DNA of 64,000 nucleotides from Sporisorium sorghi. Its lineage: Eukaryota; Basidiomycota; Ustilaginomycetes; Ustilaginales; Ustilaginaceae. The notes under the pieces were generated by a model. It did no database searches and was not told the origin of the DNA. It saw nothing but the letters and a program-made list of their open reading frames with translations. The DNA is taken from the NCBI GenBank assembly GCA_023212695.1, contig JALCCG010000013.1, forward strand, positions 103,794 to 167,793, in the 5' to 3' direction. Within the stretch, counting starts at the first letter, position 1; each line of letters opens with the position of its first letter. A program made the position numbers and the translations under genes. Of the stretch, positions 24,721 through 34,195 are shown piece after piece.

Positions 24721-26025
24721 CTACACCTTGAAAAACTGCGGCAGATACATACGGTTCCGCTCCAGCATTTCATTCAGCATCCATTCCGCTTCACTTACGG
24801 AATCAATAAGGGGATGACTGCTTAGCGCGAGCAGCGCCTTCTCCCTGCTTCCCGTTACCGCCGCTTCAATGGCCAGGCTTTCGTAGGTCTTCACCGCTTG
24901 AATCAGGCCGACGGCAGCAGCGGGCACTCGCTTAATCGGGACCGGAACGGCACCGCTCTTCGTGACAACACAGTTCACTTCAATGCTGGCATCCGCAGGC
25001 AAAAATTCCAGCGTATCACCGTTCATAACGTTCAGCGTCTGAATTTCGCCGCTGTCCGTATGAATAGCCTTCATCAAATTGACAGCGGCCTCAGAGTAGT
25101 AAGCACCGCCGCGCTGCTCCAGCTGCTTCGGCTTCTCCGCGAGCTCCGGACGCTTGTAAATCTCGAACAGCTCATCCTCAAGACGCTTGACTGTCTCGGC
25201 TCTTGTCTCACCTCTGGCCGCAGCAGCCTGCTGCTCCCCGAGCATCTCACGATGGAGATAATAATATTTCAGATAATAGGACGGAATTGCGCCGATTGCC
25301 CGAATAAGTGTATCATTCCAGGCAAGCTGGGGTACATTGCTCGCTGAATAGCTTCCTCCTGCCTCCAACAGCTCCTCCAGCTTCGACTCTCCATCAATCT
25401 CGATCCGGCTGATCCAGTGCAGATGATTTAATCCGGCAAACTCGCAGTAGATGCGTTCGGCAGGCACCTGATACAGTCCAGACAGCCATTTGTAAGCGGC
25501 GATCGGGGAATTGCATAATCCGATGGAGCGGATGCTCGAATGCTTCATGATTGCTTCCGTAACCATGCCGGCCGGATTCGTGAAATTAAGCAGCCAAGCG
25601 TCTGGACACAATGCCTCCATGTCCCTGCATATATCCAGAAGCACCGGGATCGTACGCAGAGCCTTCATCATGCCGCCGGCTCCGGTCGTTTCCTGTCCGA
25701 GCATTCCGTATTTTAACGGGATTTTCTCATCCCAACCTCTTGCCTCGAGCAGCCCTACACGCATCTGGGTCGACACGTAATGCGCATCCTTAAGCGCTTC
25801 CTTGCGATCCAGGGTTAAGGAAACATTAATCGGCAGTCCGCTTCGCGCAACCATCCGCTGGGCCAGCCCGCCAACAATGGCGAGTTTATGATGACCCTCC
25901 GGTATATCCACCAACACGATATCCGTCACCGGAAACGACTCGTAATGCTGAATGAAACCTTCGATCAGCTCAGGCGTATAGGACGAGCCTCCCCCAATAA
26001 CAGCCACCTTCAATCCAGTGCCCAT
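24721..26025 (-). CDS. GH4 6-phospho-beta-glucosidase
   Basis: 434 residues. GH4 enzymes bind NAD and Mn: VAVIGGGSSYTPELIEGF at the N-terminus is the NAD loop, with NFTNPAG, CNSPI (metal Cys) and GLNHLHW (metal His). The family hydrolyses 6-phospho-beta-glucosides by an oxidation-elimination route; LicH/CelF-type substrates are likely. GGGGAGG lies 8 nt before the start. The start overlaps the kinase gene by 16 nt, so it is the last gene of an ABC-transporter operon. A phospho-glucosidase next to an ABC importer, with no PTS, needs a cytosolic sugar kinase; the overlapping gene supplies one. Confidence 0.92.
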   Translation of the reverse strand: MGTGLKVAVIGGGSSYTPELIEGFIQHYESFPVTDIVLVDIPEGHHKLAIVGGLAQRMVARSGLPINVSLTLDRKEALKDAHYVSTQMRVGLLEARGWDEKIPLKYGMLGQETTGAGGMMKALRTIPVLLDICRDMEALCPDAWLLNFTNPAGMVTEAIMKHSSIRSIGLCNSPIAAYKWLSGLYQVPAERIYCEFAGLNHLHWISRIEIDGESKLEELLEAGGSYSASNVPQLAWNDTLIRAIGAIPSYYLKYYYLHREMLGEQQAAAARGETRAETVKRLEDELFEIYKRPELAEKPKQLEQRGGAYYSEAAVNLMKAIHTDSGEIQTLNVMNGDTLEFLPADASIEVNCVVTKSGAVPVPIKRVPAAAVGLIQAVKTYESLAIEAAVTGSREKALLALSSHPLIDSVSEAEWMLNEMLERNRMYLPQFFKV

Positions 26026-27002
26026 TCCATATTCCTCCCCTTTACAGCAAGTTCGTGATGCAATCGCTCATACACGGCGGCGTCCGGTACGACGCCGTTC
26101 TCATCCATTGCGAGCAGAACGGCACCCGCTGCGGGCTCAAGGGTCAATACGCGCAATCGGCTCTTCGGTGCGGCTGCACTCACCTGGGCCTCGATATACG
26201 GAACGACATAATCCCCATCGCCGCGGGTCAGCACACTGCCTGCCAGCACAACGTCGAAGGCGTCATGGCCCATGCCCAGCTTGTGAATAACTGCACTTGC
26301 GACCTTACCCAGCTCCAGCCCTTGCCTCGCCAGTATCTTTCTGGCGGCTTCATCTGCCGGCGCCGCCTGAAACAACAGCTTTGCCAGCGTGTGCGGCGCC
26401 CTTCTGCCCTCGTCCAAAAAGCGGTGGAACATCTCCTCCACGCTTCCGAAGCTAAGTTCATCCAGCGTGAGCGAAGTCAATGAAGTCGGCTTCTCCCGGC
26501 CTTCCCATGAACGAACGACTGTGCGAAACACCTCGACGGCCAGATCACCGCCTCCGCCGAAATCGCCGAATGCATAACCGAATCCTCCAATCTGTATCTC
26601 CTCTCCCGCCGCATTCACACCATAACCGTTCGTCCCGCTTCCGCATATAAGAACGACCCCGTCCGTCTGTCTCGTGCCGGCTCTCATGGCTATGACGGTA
26701 TCGCATACGATCTGATGTTTCTTGAAACCCATGCCGCTGATCATGGGCCGCAGGATGCGGAAATCCGCCTCGCGGTCGGCTCCTGCCAGCCCGAAGGAGG
26801 CACAGGTAATGCTCTCTCTTTCCAGCTCCGCCTGTGCGAGTGCTTCATCCACGGCTTGTCTTATACTTCGCTCCGCGAGGGCGGCGCCAAGCTGATGATT
26901 GCCGCAGCCGCTGATGCCTCTCCCTGCAATTCGTCCCGTTTCGTCCGCCACGACAGCCAGGGTCTTGCTCCCTCCGCCATCGACTCCCAAGTAATAGTTC
27001 AA
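26010..27002 (-). CDS. BadF/BadG-type kinase (N-acetylglucosamine kinase-like)
   Basis: 330 residues, TTG start with GGAGAG 7 nt upstream. ASKHA-fold kinase: phosphate-1 loop LGVDGGGSKTLAVVAD, phosphate-2 region VLICGSGTNGYGV, and GGFGYAFGDFGGGGDLAVEV typical of the BadF/BcrA ATPase-like sugar kinases. Characterised members phosphorylate GlcNAc or glucosamine. Here the 16-nt overlap with a GH4 phospho-glucosidase suggests that it phosphorylates an imported glucoside or amino-sugar disaccharide (inference). Confidence 0.85.
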   Translation of the reverse strand: MNYYLGVDGGGSKTLAVVADETGRIAGRGISGCGNHQLGAALAERSIRQAVDEALAQAELERESITCASFGLAGADREADFRILRPMISGMGFKKHQIVCDTVIAMRAGTRQTDGVVLICGSGTNGYGVNAAGEEIQIGGFGYAFGDFGGGGDLAVEVFRTVVRSWEGREKPTSLTSLTLDELSFGSVEEMFHRFLDEGRRAPHTLAKLLFQAAPADEAARKILARQGLELGKVASAVIHKLGMGHDAFDVVLAGSVLTRGDGDYVVPYIEAQVSAAAPKSRLRVLTLEPAAGAVLLAMDENGVVPDAAVYERLHHELAVKGRNMEWALD

Positions 27003-27104
27003 GTATGATCTCTCCTATGCTGCCAGGCTGAGGAAGCCGTCCCGCCAAGCCTCCCGGCCGTCAACCTGGGATTCTTCAAATTAGGCGGCTTCCTGCCATG
27101 ACGT

Positions 27105-28772
27105 TTATTTCGATACTGCCATCTTCTCTTTGTTCTCTTGCCATTTCGCTGTTTTGTACTTCAACAGCTTGTCGTAACCCGCCTTCTGTGCATCCGCCTC
27201 TGCCTTGTCCAGAAGCGAGAGCACTTCCTGATCGGAGGACGTTGAACTGATTGCTTTTGCTCTGGCCTGCTCATAGATTTCAAACACACGCTGCGCAATG
27301 ATGCCTTCCTCCGAATCGCCTGCAGGATCAAGGTTGACGTATTCCGTTGTATTCATCTGCGTCTTCCAGGTAATCTCGGATTGCCAATACGTCTCAAAGT
27401 TCCGTTTCTCCGGCGGCAGCGTGGACTCGAATTTCATCTTGGAGTTGTCCACGTACACCGTGTTGCCGCTCCATTGGAAGTTGACAGTGGCGTTCATCAG
27501 CTCATCGCGGCCTTTCGCATCGCTGGTAAATTTATCGGTGAAGAGCGGCATATCCTCTTCATCCGTTCCATCCCAGTACAGCCCTTCAGGCCCCCACATG
27601 ATCGTACGCTGGCCTTCCGGACCTGTGAACCAATCCAGGAACGCGAAGATCGCCTCAGGATCTTTGGCTGCTTTCGTAATGACGCTGACATTCCAGCCAA
27701 GCTGCTTGTAATCGCCCGGGTAAATTTTATTGCGATCCAGTTCCACTTTGTGTACAGGCCATACCATAATGTAACCTGCATCCGGGTCCTGCGCTTTCAG
27801 CAGATTATTGCCCTTGGAGCCGAACTCCGTCGGGCTGGATGCCACATAAACCGCCACTTTGCCGTTCAGAATCTTCTGCTCAACCTGCTCCAGCTTCTGT
27901 GTGAAGGCGTCCTGTGTGACCAGCTTCTCACGGTACAGACGGCCCATATACTGCAGCAGCTCCCGATAGACCGGGTCCGTGAACAAGGATACGAGTTGAT
28001 CCCCTTGCGGTACGGCAATCATGCTGTTGAACGTATAAGGACGATTCTCTGCGAATGCGGAAACCATGATGTCCACACCCGAGGCAGCTTGACCGACCTC
28101 CAGCGGCACAACATCCGGATATTTTGCCTTTACTTGCTTCAGATAAGCATACAGATCATCCGGCGTTTCCAGGCTTGGCGAACCCAGCTCCTCGTAAATC
28201 TTCTTATTGACGAGATAACCGGCGTTGCCGTTAGGCTGCGTTGTATACCAGTTCGGGAACTGATACAGCTTCCCGTCCGGAGAACGAAGCAATTCGAGGG
28301 TGGACTCCCCGGCCCATTTTTTTAAGTTTGGGTATTTATCCAAATAATCATCGAACGGCACCAGCATTCCCTCGGAACGCAGCTTCTCGACCTCCGCTCC
28401 CGGTTCCATCCAGATGACATCCGGCAATTCCCCGGACACAATCATGGTGCTGAGTTTGTTCTTGGCCACGCCGCCGGAGCTGACAGGCACAACGTTGACC
28501 TTTTTATTCTCCAGGATCCACTTCGTTGCAAGATCTGCACCCCAATCCGGCATCGTATACCAGTCATAATGGCCGTAGAACGAGAACTCGAGCGGCTTCT
28601 CCCCCAGCACAAAGGCATCCCCCGTGCCTGGTGTTTCATTGTTTTGCGAGCTTGGGCTATCACTCTTCGGGCTTGCGGTATTGCCACCTGAACCCGAACA
28701 TCCCATTAGAGCCATGACGATGACAAGTGTGACTGACAAGGCAGACAGAAACTTCTTTTCCCCTTTTTTCAT
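27105..28772 (-). CDS. Extracellular solute-binding lipoprotein of sugar ABC transporter
   Basis: 555 residues from the ATG at 28772, 8 nt after GGGAG. The lipoprotein signal ends in a lipobox (VMALMGCSG), followed by a Ser/Asn linker. The body is a family 1 binding protein of the large LplA type found in Paenibacillus: DVIWMEPGAEVEKL, GNAGYLVNKKIYEEL, and a long C-terminal helical region. It delivers oligosaccharides to the two permeases encoded upstream. No ATPase gene is present; such systems usually share MsmX-type ATPases. Confidence 0.9.
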   Translation of the reverse strand: MKKGEKKFLSALSVTLVIVMALMGCSGSGGNTASPKSDSPSSQNNETPGTGDAFVLGEKPLEFSFYGHYDWYTMPDWGADLATKWILENKKVNVVPVSSGGVAKNKLSTMIVSGELPDVIWMEPGAEVEKLRSEGMLVPFDDYLDKYPNLKKWAGESTLELLRSPDGKLYQFPNWYTTQPNGNAGYLVNKKIYEELGSPSLETPDDLYAYLKQVKAKYPDVVPLEVGQAASGVDIMVSAFAENRPYTFNSMIAVPQGDQLVSLFTDPVYRELLQYMGRLYREKLVTQDAFTQKLEQVEQKILNGKVAVYVASSPTEFGSKGNNLLKAQDPDAGYIMVWPVHKVELDRNKIYPGDYKQLGWNVSVITKAAKDPEAIFAFLDWFTGPEGQRTIMWGPEGLYWDGTDEEDMPLFTDKFTSDAKGRDELMNATVNFQWSGNTVYVDNSKMKFESTLPPEKRNFETYWQSEITWKTQMNTTEYVNLDPAGDSEEGIIAQRVFEIYEQARAKAISSTSSDQEVLSLLDKAEADAQKAGYDKLLKYKTAKWQENKEKMAVSK

Positions 28773-28844
28773 TCCCAGTGCTCCCTTCACGATTCATCTA
28801 TGGTCAAAGCTGTCGCTTTAAACCCTCCTGTTGGCTGGCTTGAA

Positions 28845-29738
28845 CTACTCCTTCAAAGAACCGATCAGTACGCCCTTAACAAAATACTTCTGAACAAACG
28901 GGTATACGCACAGGATCGGAACGGTTGCCACCATCATGGTAGCCATGGACAACGACTTGGTGGTCACGGCCTTCATTGCGCTCATTCGGCCTTGCGCGGC
29001 AGCGTCCATATTCTGCATCTGCTCCATCATGATATTGGCATTGAGTATCTGCTGGAGCTTCGTCTGGATTGGCAGCAGATCCGCATTGGATATATAAATG
29101 CTGGGGGCGAACCAGTCATTCCAGTGGTATACAGCCGTGAACAGCGACAACGTTGCAATGACCGGACCTGAGAGCGGCAGCACAATTCGGAAGAATACCC
29201 CCCAGTTCGATGAACCGTCGATATGAGCCGACTCCTCGAGTCCGGGCGGGATGCCCTTAAAGAACGTCCGGAAGATGATCATATTCCATACGCTGATGAT
29301 GCCGGGTATGACCATAACCCAGAACGAGTTCATCAGACCCAGCTCCCGAATGAGCAGGTAGTTCGGAATGAGACCACCGCTGAAATACATAGTCACGATG
29401 CACGTTACCATATAGAAGCTGCGTCCCATTAATTCACGCTTCGAAATGCCGTAGGCAAATATGGCGGTTGCCACGATGGAGAGCAGGGTGCCCGTTACCG
29501 TGCGAAACACCGAGATGATGAACCCGTCAATCAGCCGCTCATCCTTAAACACCACACGATAATTCTCAAGCGTGAATTCGCGCGGCCAGAATGTAATCCC
29601 GCCCTGCATCGTATCGGCCCCCGAGTTAAACGAGATGACGGCGGCGTTCCAGAATGGATACAGCGCGATAAATGCAAGCAAAGCCAGCGAGCCGTAGACG
29701 ATGCCAACGAACAACCGATCTCCGTTCGACAGCCTCAT
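28845..29738 (-). CDS. Carbohydrate ABC transporter permease (LplC type)
   Basis: 297 residues with six membrane segments. The coupling (EAA) loop reads LEESAHIDGSSNWGVFFRIV then LPLSGPVIA. The start follows AAGGGGGAGAG. It is second in the operon, 22 nt after the partner permease, and pairs with it as the translocation channel for the binding protein. LplC-like proteins carry complex glycans or oligosaccharides; the GH4 and kinase genes point to a beta-glucoside-type substrate. Confidence 0.92.
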   Translation of the reverse strand: MRLSNGDRLFVGIVYGSLALLAFIALYPFWNAAVISFNSGADTMQGGITFWPREFTLENYRVVFKDERLIDGFIISVFRTVTGTLLSIVATAIFAYGISKRELMGRSFYMVTCIVTMYFSGGLIPNYLLIRELGLMNSFWVMVIPGIISVWNMIIFRTFFKGIPPGLEESAHIDGSSNWGVFFRIVLPLSGPVIATLSLFTAVYHWNDWFAPSIYISNADLLPIQTKLQQILNANIMMEQMQNMDAAAQGRMSAMKAVTTKSLSMATMMVATVPILCVYPFVQKYFVKGVLIGSLKE

Positions 29739-29760
29739 ATGAATCTCTCCCCCTTCTTCC

Positions 29761-30714
29761 CTACCATAGGCTGTTCCCCGATCGGCGGGCCCAGTAATTG
29801 GCCCCGGCCAGTAACACTACGCTGATGATGGCCTTGAACAGGCCTGCCGCGGTCGCGTAGGAGAATCGGCTGTTCTGAATGCCAATCCGGTACACATACG
29901 TGTCCAGCACATCGCTGACATCCCGCAATACCGGATTGCCCGCCAGCAGCAAGATATCCTCAAAGCCTGCATTCAGGAAATTGCCAATAGCCAGAATCGA
30001 GAATACAACGATGATCGGCATAATGGACGGAATCGTAATGGAGAAGATCTGCTTCAATCGGCTTGCACCGTCAATCGAGGCTGCCTCATACAGTTGGGGA
30101 TTGATGCCCGCGATAGCCGCTAAATACACGATGGATGAGAAACCGATCTCCTTCCACACGTTGGTCACGGTTAATATGCTCCAGAAATATTTCGGCTCCG
30201 ACAGAAAGTTAATCGGGTCGTCGATCAGATTCAGACTCTGCAGCAGGATGTTCAGGCTGCCGTTATCCGTAGACAGGATGGAGATCGCAAAGCCCGATAC
30301 GATGACCCACGACAGGAAGTGAGGCAGATAGCTGATGGTCTGGACGATTCTTTTGAAGGACCGTCTCCCGACTTCGTTCAGCATCAGCGCGAGCAGAATC
30401 GGCGCCGGAAACCCGATGCACAGCTTGAGCACACTAATAACGAGGGTATTCCGCATAATGGTCCAAAACTCCGGCGCTCCGAAAAACATGTCAAAATGCT
30501 TGAAGCCCACCCAGGGACTATTTAAAAATCCCTTGAACAAACTGTAATCCTGAAATGCCATGAGCACGCCATACATCGGAATATAACTGAAGACAAGAAT
30601 GAACATCATAGCTGGAAGCACCATGAGCTGAATATCCCATTGCTTCAGGAAGCGGTGCAGGCGGCCCTTCTTCCTGTGCGGCTCTGCCTTGCGATGGATC
30701 TCGGCTTGCGGCAT
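29761..30714 (-). CDS. Carbohydrate ABC transporter permease (LplB type)
   Basis: 317 residues from the second ATG (30714), 6 nt after GGGGGAG; the first ATG touches the ribosome site. A basic N-terminus and six membrane segments, with EAA loop YEAASIDGASRLKQIFSITI then PSIMPII. It is first gene of the importer operon, and its promoter must lie in 30715-30822 after the AraC terminator. Confidence 0.92.
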   Translation of the reverse strand: MPQAEIHRKAEPHRKKGRLHRFLKQWDIQLMVLPAMMFILVFSYIPMYGVLMAFQDYSLFKGFLNSPWVGFKHFDMFFGAPEFWTIMRNTLVISVLKLCIGFPAPILLALMLNEVGRRSFKRIVQTISYLPHFLSWVIVSGFAISILSTDNGSLNILLQSLNLIDDPINFLSEPKYFWSILTVTNVWKEIGFSSIVYLAAIAGINPQLYEAASIDGASRLKQIFSITIPSIMPIIVVFSILAIGNFLNAGFEDILLLAGNPVLRDVSDVLDTYVYRIGIQNSRFSYATAAGLFKAIISVVLLAGANYWARRSGNSLW

Positions 30715-30822
30715 GGGCATCTCCCCCTTTTTGACTTTGTGTTATATTTATTGACATAACTCTGAGATGCTTGCCACTTCATTGTATCGCCTGCACCAGG
30801 CTCATTTCTCTGCTAAAACGAG

Positions 30823-30852
30823 TAAAAACCAGCACTATATCACTGGTTTTTA
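30823..30852 (-). terminator. Terminator of the AraC gene
   Basis: On the minus strand AAAAACCAG and CTGGTTTTT pair across a 10-nt loop, overlapping the AraC stop codon. It separates the regulator from the transporter operon. Confidence 0.85.
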
Positions 30853-31728
30853 GGAATTTTGCTTCTGTGAAGCCTTCGGCGTCATGCCGATATGCTTTTT
30901 GAACAGCCGATTAAAATTGGTCAGCGTGCGGAAGCCGCATTCCAGGGCAACATCCATTACTTTCATATGACCTGCCTCCAGCATCATGACGGCTTGCTCC
31001 AGCCGAATATGGATGAGGTACAGCAGCGGCGGCATGCCAACCGCGCGTTTGAATATTTCGCTGAACCTGGAAGGGCTGAGGTATACGAGTGATGCCAGCT
31101 CCTCCAGTGTCCAGGGATGCGCGAAATTTTGTTCCATGACCATGATGACCTGGCGCATCTTCTCAAGCTGGCGCTCGCTGATGCTGGGCTCGCCTCCGTT
31201 GTCCCCCTCATGCCGGCACTCCCGGTTTACGGTAGCCAGAAACTGCAGCAGAAGCGCGTAGACAACCGTAGCATAGGAACGCCGCTCCCTCTCATGCTCC
31301 TCCTGGAGCTGAAACAGAAGTGCTCGCAGCTTGTCCATGGCCGGATGGTCGCGGTGGATCAGATTCGTGTAATGCTTGCCCATCTCGCGGAACGGACTGA
31401 ACAGCTCCGGGTCGAACCGGAGGTTATGGATAAACCAGGTCGAATCGAACGTAATGACCGTGATGACAAGATCCTGGGTCTCATAGGCGCAGTGAAGGTC
31501 ATTCGAGTTGATAAGCAGCACGTCGCCCTGCTGAAACTCAAACTTCTGCCCGTTGATGATGTAGTAGCCTGTCCCTGCTTTAATATAATTAATCTCCAGA
31601 ACATTATGCCAATGAAGCTTCTGATAAGGGCTCGTCACGCCAATCGTATCGACGACAAAAATCGGATAATTCTTAGCCAATTTTACTTTTTCTTTTGGAA
31701 TCGCTTCTTCCCGCATGATAGACGGCAT
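30850..31728 (-). CDS. AraC-family regulator of the glucoside operon
   Basis: 292 residues. An N-terminal cupin sensor (about 15-165: LHWHNVLEINYIKAGTGYYI, GDVLLINSNDLH) is followed by the AraC double HTH (~190-288: WTLEELASLVYLSPSRFSEI; MDVALECGFRTLTNFNRLFK; GMTPKASQK). Such proteins activate sugar operons on binding mono- or disaccharides. It sits directly upstream of, and co-directional with, the transporter genes. A strong GGAGGGG ribosome site supports the start. Confidence 0.92.
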   Translation of the reverse strand: MPSIMREEAIPKEKVKLAKNYPIFVVDTIGVTSPYQKLHWHNVLEINYIKAGTGYYIINGQKFEFQQGDVLLINSNDLHCAYETQDLVITVITFDSTWFIHNLRFDPELFSPFREMGKHYTNLIHRDHPAMDKLRALLFQLQEEHERERRSYATVVYALLLQFLATVNRECRHEGDNGGEPSISERQLEKMRQVIMVMEQNFAHPWTLEELASLVYLSPSRFSEIFKRAVGMPPLLYLIHIRLEQAVMMLEAGHMKVMDVALECGFRTLTNFNRLFKKHIGMTPKASQKQNS

Positions 31729-31826
31729 CTTAAACCCCTCCGCAATCGTTTATTTATGTAAGCGCTGCACACATACATTGTTTGTCAAAGACTCTATCAT
31801 CCACATTCCATAGTTGTAAATAAAAA

Positions 31827-31865
31827 AAGCTGTCCCGAATGTCATTCCTGACATGGAACAGCTTA
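31827..31865 (-). terminator. Terminator of the GH16 glucanase gene
   Basis: On the minus strand AAGCTGTTCC and GGGACAGCTT pair around an inner short stem, followed by TTTTTTT. Confidence 0.85.
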
Positions 31866-31917
31866 TTGACACCAAAAATTTCCGAGTTAGCGTTCATCGT
31901 CCCCCATCTGCGGAACG

Positions 31918-32688
31918 TTAGTTTGCCGGGGTGAATTTAATCCAATCGTAGTAAGCGCGTACCGGAGTGCCCGGGTAATTGAATTTCCCCGTCCATATTT
32001 CAGCTGGCCCCGCACCTGACCATAAGTTGACCATAATATGGCCCGGGCTTGTCGGCAGCGCACCGCGCGAGCCGTTCTCCGTGTGTACCAATTGGCCGTC
32101 TACATACCACTTAATGGACGTTGGCGACCATTCGAACGCATAGTTATGAAAATCGAGGGAGGCATCAAATCCCAGGTTGATAATGGTGCTATGCTGACCT
32201 ACGCCATTCGTAAAATAATTGGTTTCCATCTTCGTGGTGTCTTTCCCCAGGATTTCAATGTCGATTTCGTCGTTGGACGTGCCGGTCCCTGGTCCGGAAT
32301 ACGTGAAGAGGCTCGTGACGAGTCCCGTTCCCTTGGCTGCTTTCAGCCGCGCTTCGACCCGGCCATAGCCATACTTGACGTTTGTTGCGTACTCGGCGGA
32401 AGCATAATTTTTCCCTGAGCAGCTGGCAGGACAGCCTGCCTTGTCGAGTCGCAGAGCCATAATGCCATTCGAGAATTCCTGGTTAGCCGCTTTCCAGCCG
32501 ACACCGAAATCCGGGCCATTTCCCCATCCATCGGAGGTATAGAACAGGTTAGGGTTCGTTCCATTCAGCGGTTCGTTAAAAGCCACATCTGCAGCCGACG
32601 CTTGAATAGGTAACAGCAATCCGCATAACAGGGTACCTGCCGTAAGCACGGCCGTCATGTTCCTTCTGAAATTCATTAGCATGTTCAT
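31918..32688 (-). CDS. bglS: Secreted GH16 beta-glucanase (lichenase)
   Basis: 256 residues from the ATG at 32688, 8 nt after AGAGG. The signal peptide ends near SAADVAF. The GH16 active-site motif NDEIDIEILGKD carries the two catalytic Glu residues around Asp. Other lichenase blocks are present: GYGRVEARLKAAKGTGLVTS, YAFEWSPTSIKWYVDGQLVH, HIMVNLWSG. A Cys pair (CPASC) is near the N-terminal strands. The enzyme cuts mixed-linkage 1,3-1,4-beta-glucan outside the cell; the products could feed the importer/kinase/GH4 operon next door. Confidence 0.93.
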   Translation of the reverse strand: MNMLMNFRRNMTAVLTAGTLLCGLLLPIQASAADVAFNEPLNGTNPNLFYTSDGWGNGPDFGVGWKAANQEFSNGIMALRLDKAGCPASCSGKNYASAEYATNVKYGYGRVEARLKAAKGTGLVTSLFTYSGPGTGTSNDEIDIEILGKDTTKMETNYFTNGVGQHSTIINLGFDASLDFHNYAFEWSPTSIKWYVDGQLVHTENGSRGALPTSPGHIMVNLWSGAGPAEIWTGKFNYPGTPVRAYYDWIKFTPAN

Positions 32689-32911
32689 GAACAACACCTC
32701 TTCCTTGGAATGTAATGAATAGAATACAAGTATGATGCTTCTATGCTTCCGGGAATCTTGAAGGAAAACAGGCCCCCTTTCGTTAAAATAGTTGATATGG
32801 GTGTAACTTATTGGTTGTTCATCTTTATCCTACATGTAAATATTTAGTAAATCCTAGCCATTTCAATGATAATACTGCACTATTTAACGGTTATCCTCAG
32901 TCAGACATGCG

Positions 32912-32954
32912 AAAAAAGGCTGCCACAGTCTTGATCCCCCCTGTCACAGCCTTA
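32912..32954 (-). terminator. Terminator of the second AraC gene
   Basis: On the minus strand AAGGCTGTGACAG pairs with CTGTGGCAGCCTT (one mismatch) and is followed by TTTT. Confidence 0.8.
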
Positions 32955-32976
32955 TACAGCCACCTCAAAAGCATAT

Positions 32977-33834
32977 CTAGGTTGGCACCAGAACATATTG
33001 CTGCCGATAAGCCGTTGGTGACGTGTGATGGTATTTAGCGAACGCTCTCGAGAACGTATGCAGATTGGAGTATCCCAGCGAAAAAGCCGCCTCGGTGACG
33101 GATACATCCGTTTCTGTCAGCAGCGCCGCCGCCCGCTCCATCCGCAGCTTCATTAGATAATGACTTGGACTGATGCCGTGTACTCGGATGAATTCACAAT
33201 AGAGATGCGTTCGGTGTACGCCCGCATGCTCGACAACATCCGTAACCGTAATGCCCTCCATGTAATGGGAATCCATATAATGCAGACTCTGCTCAAGCCA
33301 GTTCGATCTGCTCCCCTTTTTGGCCGGGGCGCCAGACAGCAGTTCAAACAGATGATACACCCATTTCTGGCGTGCAAACTCGTTGCCAAGCGTATCGTCA
33401 TCCACACATTCGTAGATTTGATTCAACACCCCCGGCAGCTCTGCCTTCATCGCGTTGCGAATAAAGGGCTTATGCGGATGCAGACCAATTCGGTTCAAAG
33501 CGCTGACGGCAAACTCTCCGTTGAGTGTGACCGAATGTGTACGGAGCGGAGATTCCGGATGATGATTCGATTCCCAGTAGCTGTACCTGATATGAGGGAA
33601 CAAACAAAAGGCGTCCCCTTCTGACAAGGTAACCTCCTCCTCCCCATAGACCAGTGAGACATTTCCATTTAGAACAAAATGCAGCGAATAGTTCTCCGAT
33701 ACCTTGGGACCAACATAATAATGGGATTTGGCAATGCTCCGGCCCGTGCGGAGGATCCATATTCCGCTCTTTCTCTCCATATCTGAAGGAATGCAGTACT
33801 TCATGTCGACATACTCAAAGGCCATTTCCTTCAC
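32977..33834 (-). CDS. AraC-family regulator
   Basis: 285 residues, GTG start 8 nt after GGAGG. An N-terminal cupin region (about 25-160: YSLHFVLNGNVSLVYGEEEV, GDAFCLFPHIRYSYWES) is followed by a C-terminal AraC double HTH (~185-280: VTDVVEHAGVHRTHLYCEFI; SVTEAAFSLGYSNLHTFSRA; HTSPTAYRQQ). It probably responds to a sugar. The nearest possible target on the same strand is the GH16 gene downstream; a terminator lies between, so they are not one message. Confidence 0.9.
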   Translation of the reverse strand: MKEMAFEYVDMKYCIPSDMERKSGIWILRTGRSIAKSHYYVGPKVSENYSLHFVLNGNVSLVYGEEEVTLSEGDAFCLFPHIRYSYWESNHHPESPLRTHSVTLNGEFAVSALNRIGLHPHKPFIRNAMKAELPGVLNQIYECVDDDTLGNEFARQKWVYHLFELLSGAPAKKGSRSNWLEQSLHYMDSHYMEGITVTDVVEHAGVHRTHLYCEFIRVHGISPSHYLMKLRMERAAALLTETDVSVTEAAFSLGYSNLHTFSRAFAKYHHTSPTAYRQQYVLVPT

Positions 33835-33969
33835 CTGATATCCCTCCCGTCACAAAAAATGTTTCCTATGATGCGGAGCCCTGGCAAGACCCCATGGCCT
33901 TCATCTATGGAAAAACAACAAAGAGGCACAGCGCCTGCCGTGCCTCCAGTGATCTGGTCGACAAACCTC

Positions 33970-34104
33970 GGTTTATGATTCCGAGTACCTGATCCAAAAC
34001 GGCAGCCGAGGCCCTTTCATCGATCCGTCGGCCGAACGCCATGGTCCCGAGACTAACCTCCGACACTTTCACTCCGGTTCTCTGCCAAACGTCCTGTACT
34101 GCAT
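33970..34104 (-). pseudogene. 5' fragment of an aldo/keto reductase gene
   Basis: GGAGG followed by 8 nt and an ATG opens MQYRTFGR. A one-base shift then leads into RTGVKVSEVSLGTMAFGRRI and DERASAAVLDQ, the N-terminal strand and nucleotide-binding start of the aldo/keto reductase barrel. After about 35 residues the similarity stops. It is a frameshifted, truncated remnant. Confidence 0.65.
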
Positions 34105-34138
34105 AGTTACAGCCTCCTTGTATTGTCTGGTATACAAA

Positions 34139-34195
34139 AACAACCGGAGACACACCTTGGATCATGATGATCCAAGGATGCATCTCCGGTTGTCC
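34139..34195 (-). terminator. Long two-part hairpin, probable minus-strand terminator
   Basis: The outer arms ACAACCGGAGA and TCTCCGGTTGT are perfect. The inner arms CCTTGGATCA and TGATCCAAGG enclose a 3-nt loop. On the minus strand the hairpin is followed by TTTTTG. It lies directly upstream of the aldo/keto reductase remnant. The interval 34200-34483 holds no gene I can support. The hairpin could end the DUF4825 operon or be the relic of a leader. Confidence 0.6.
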
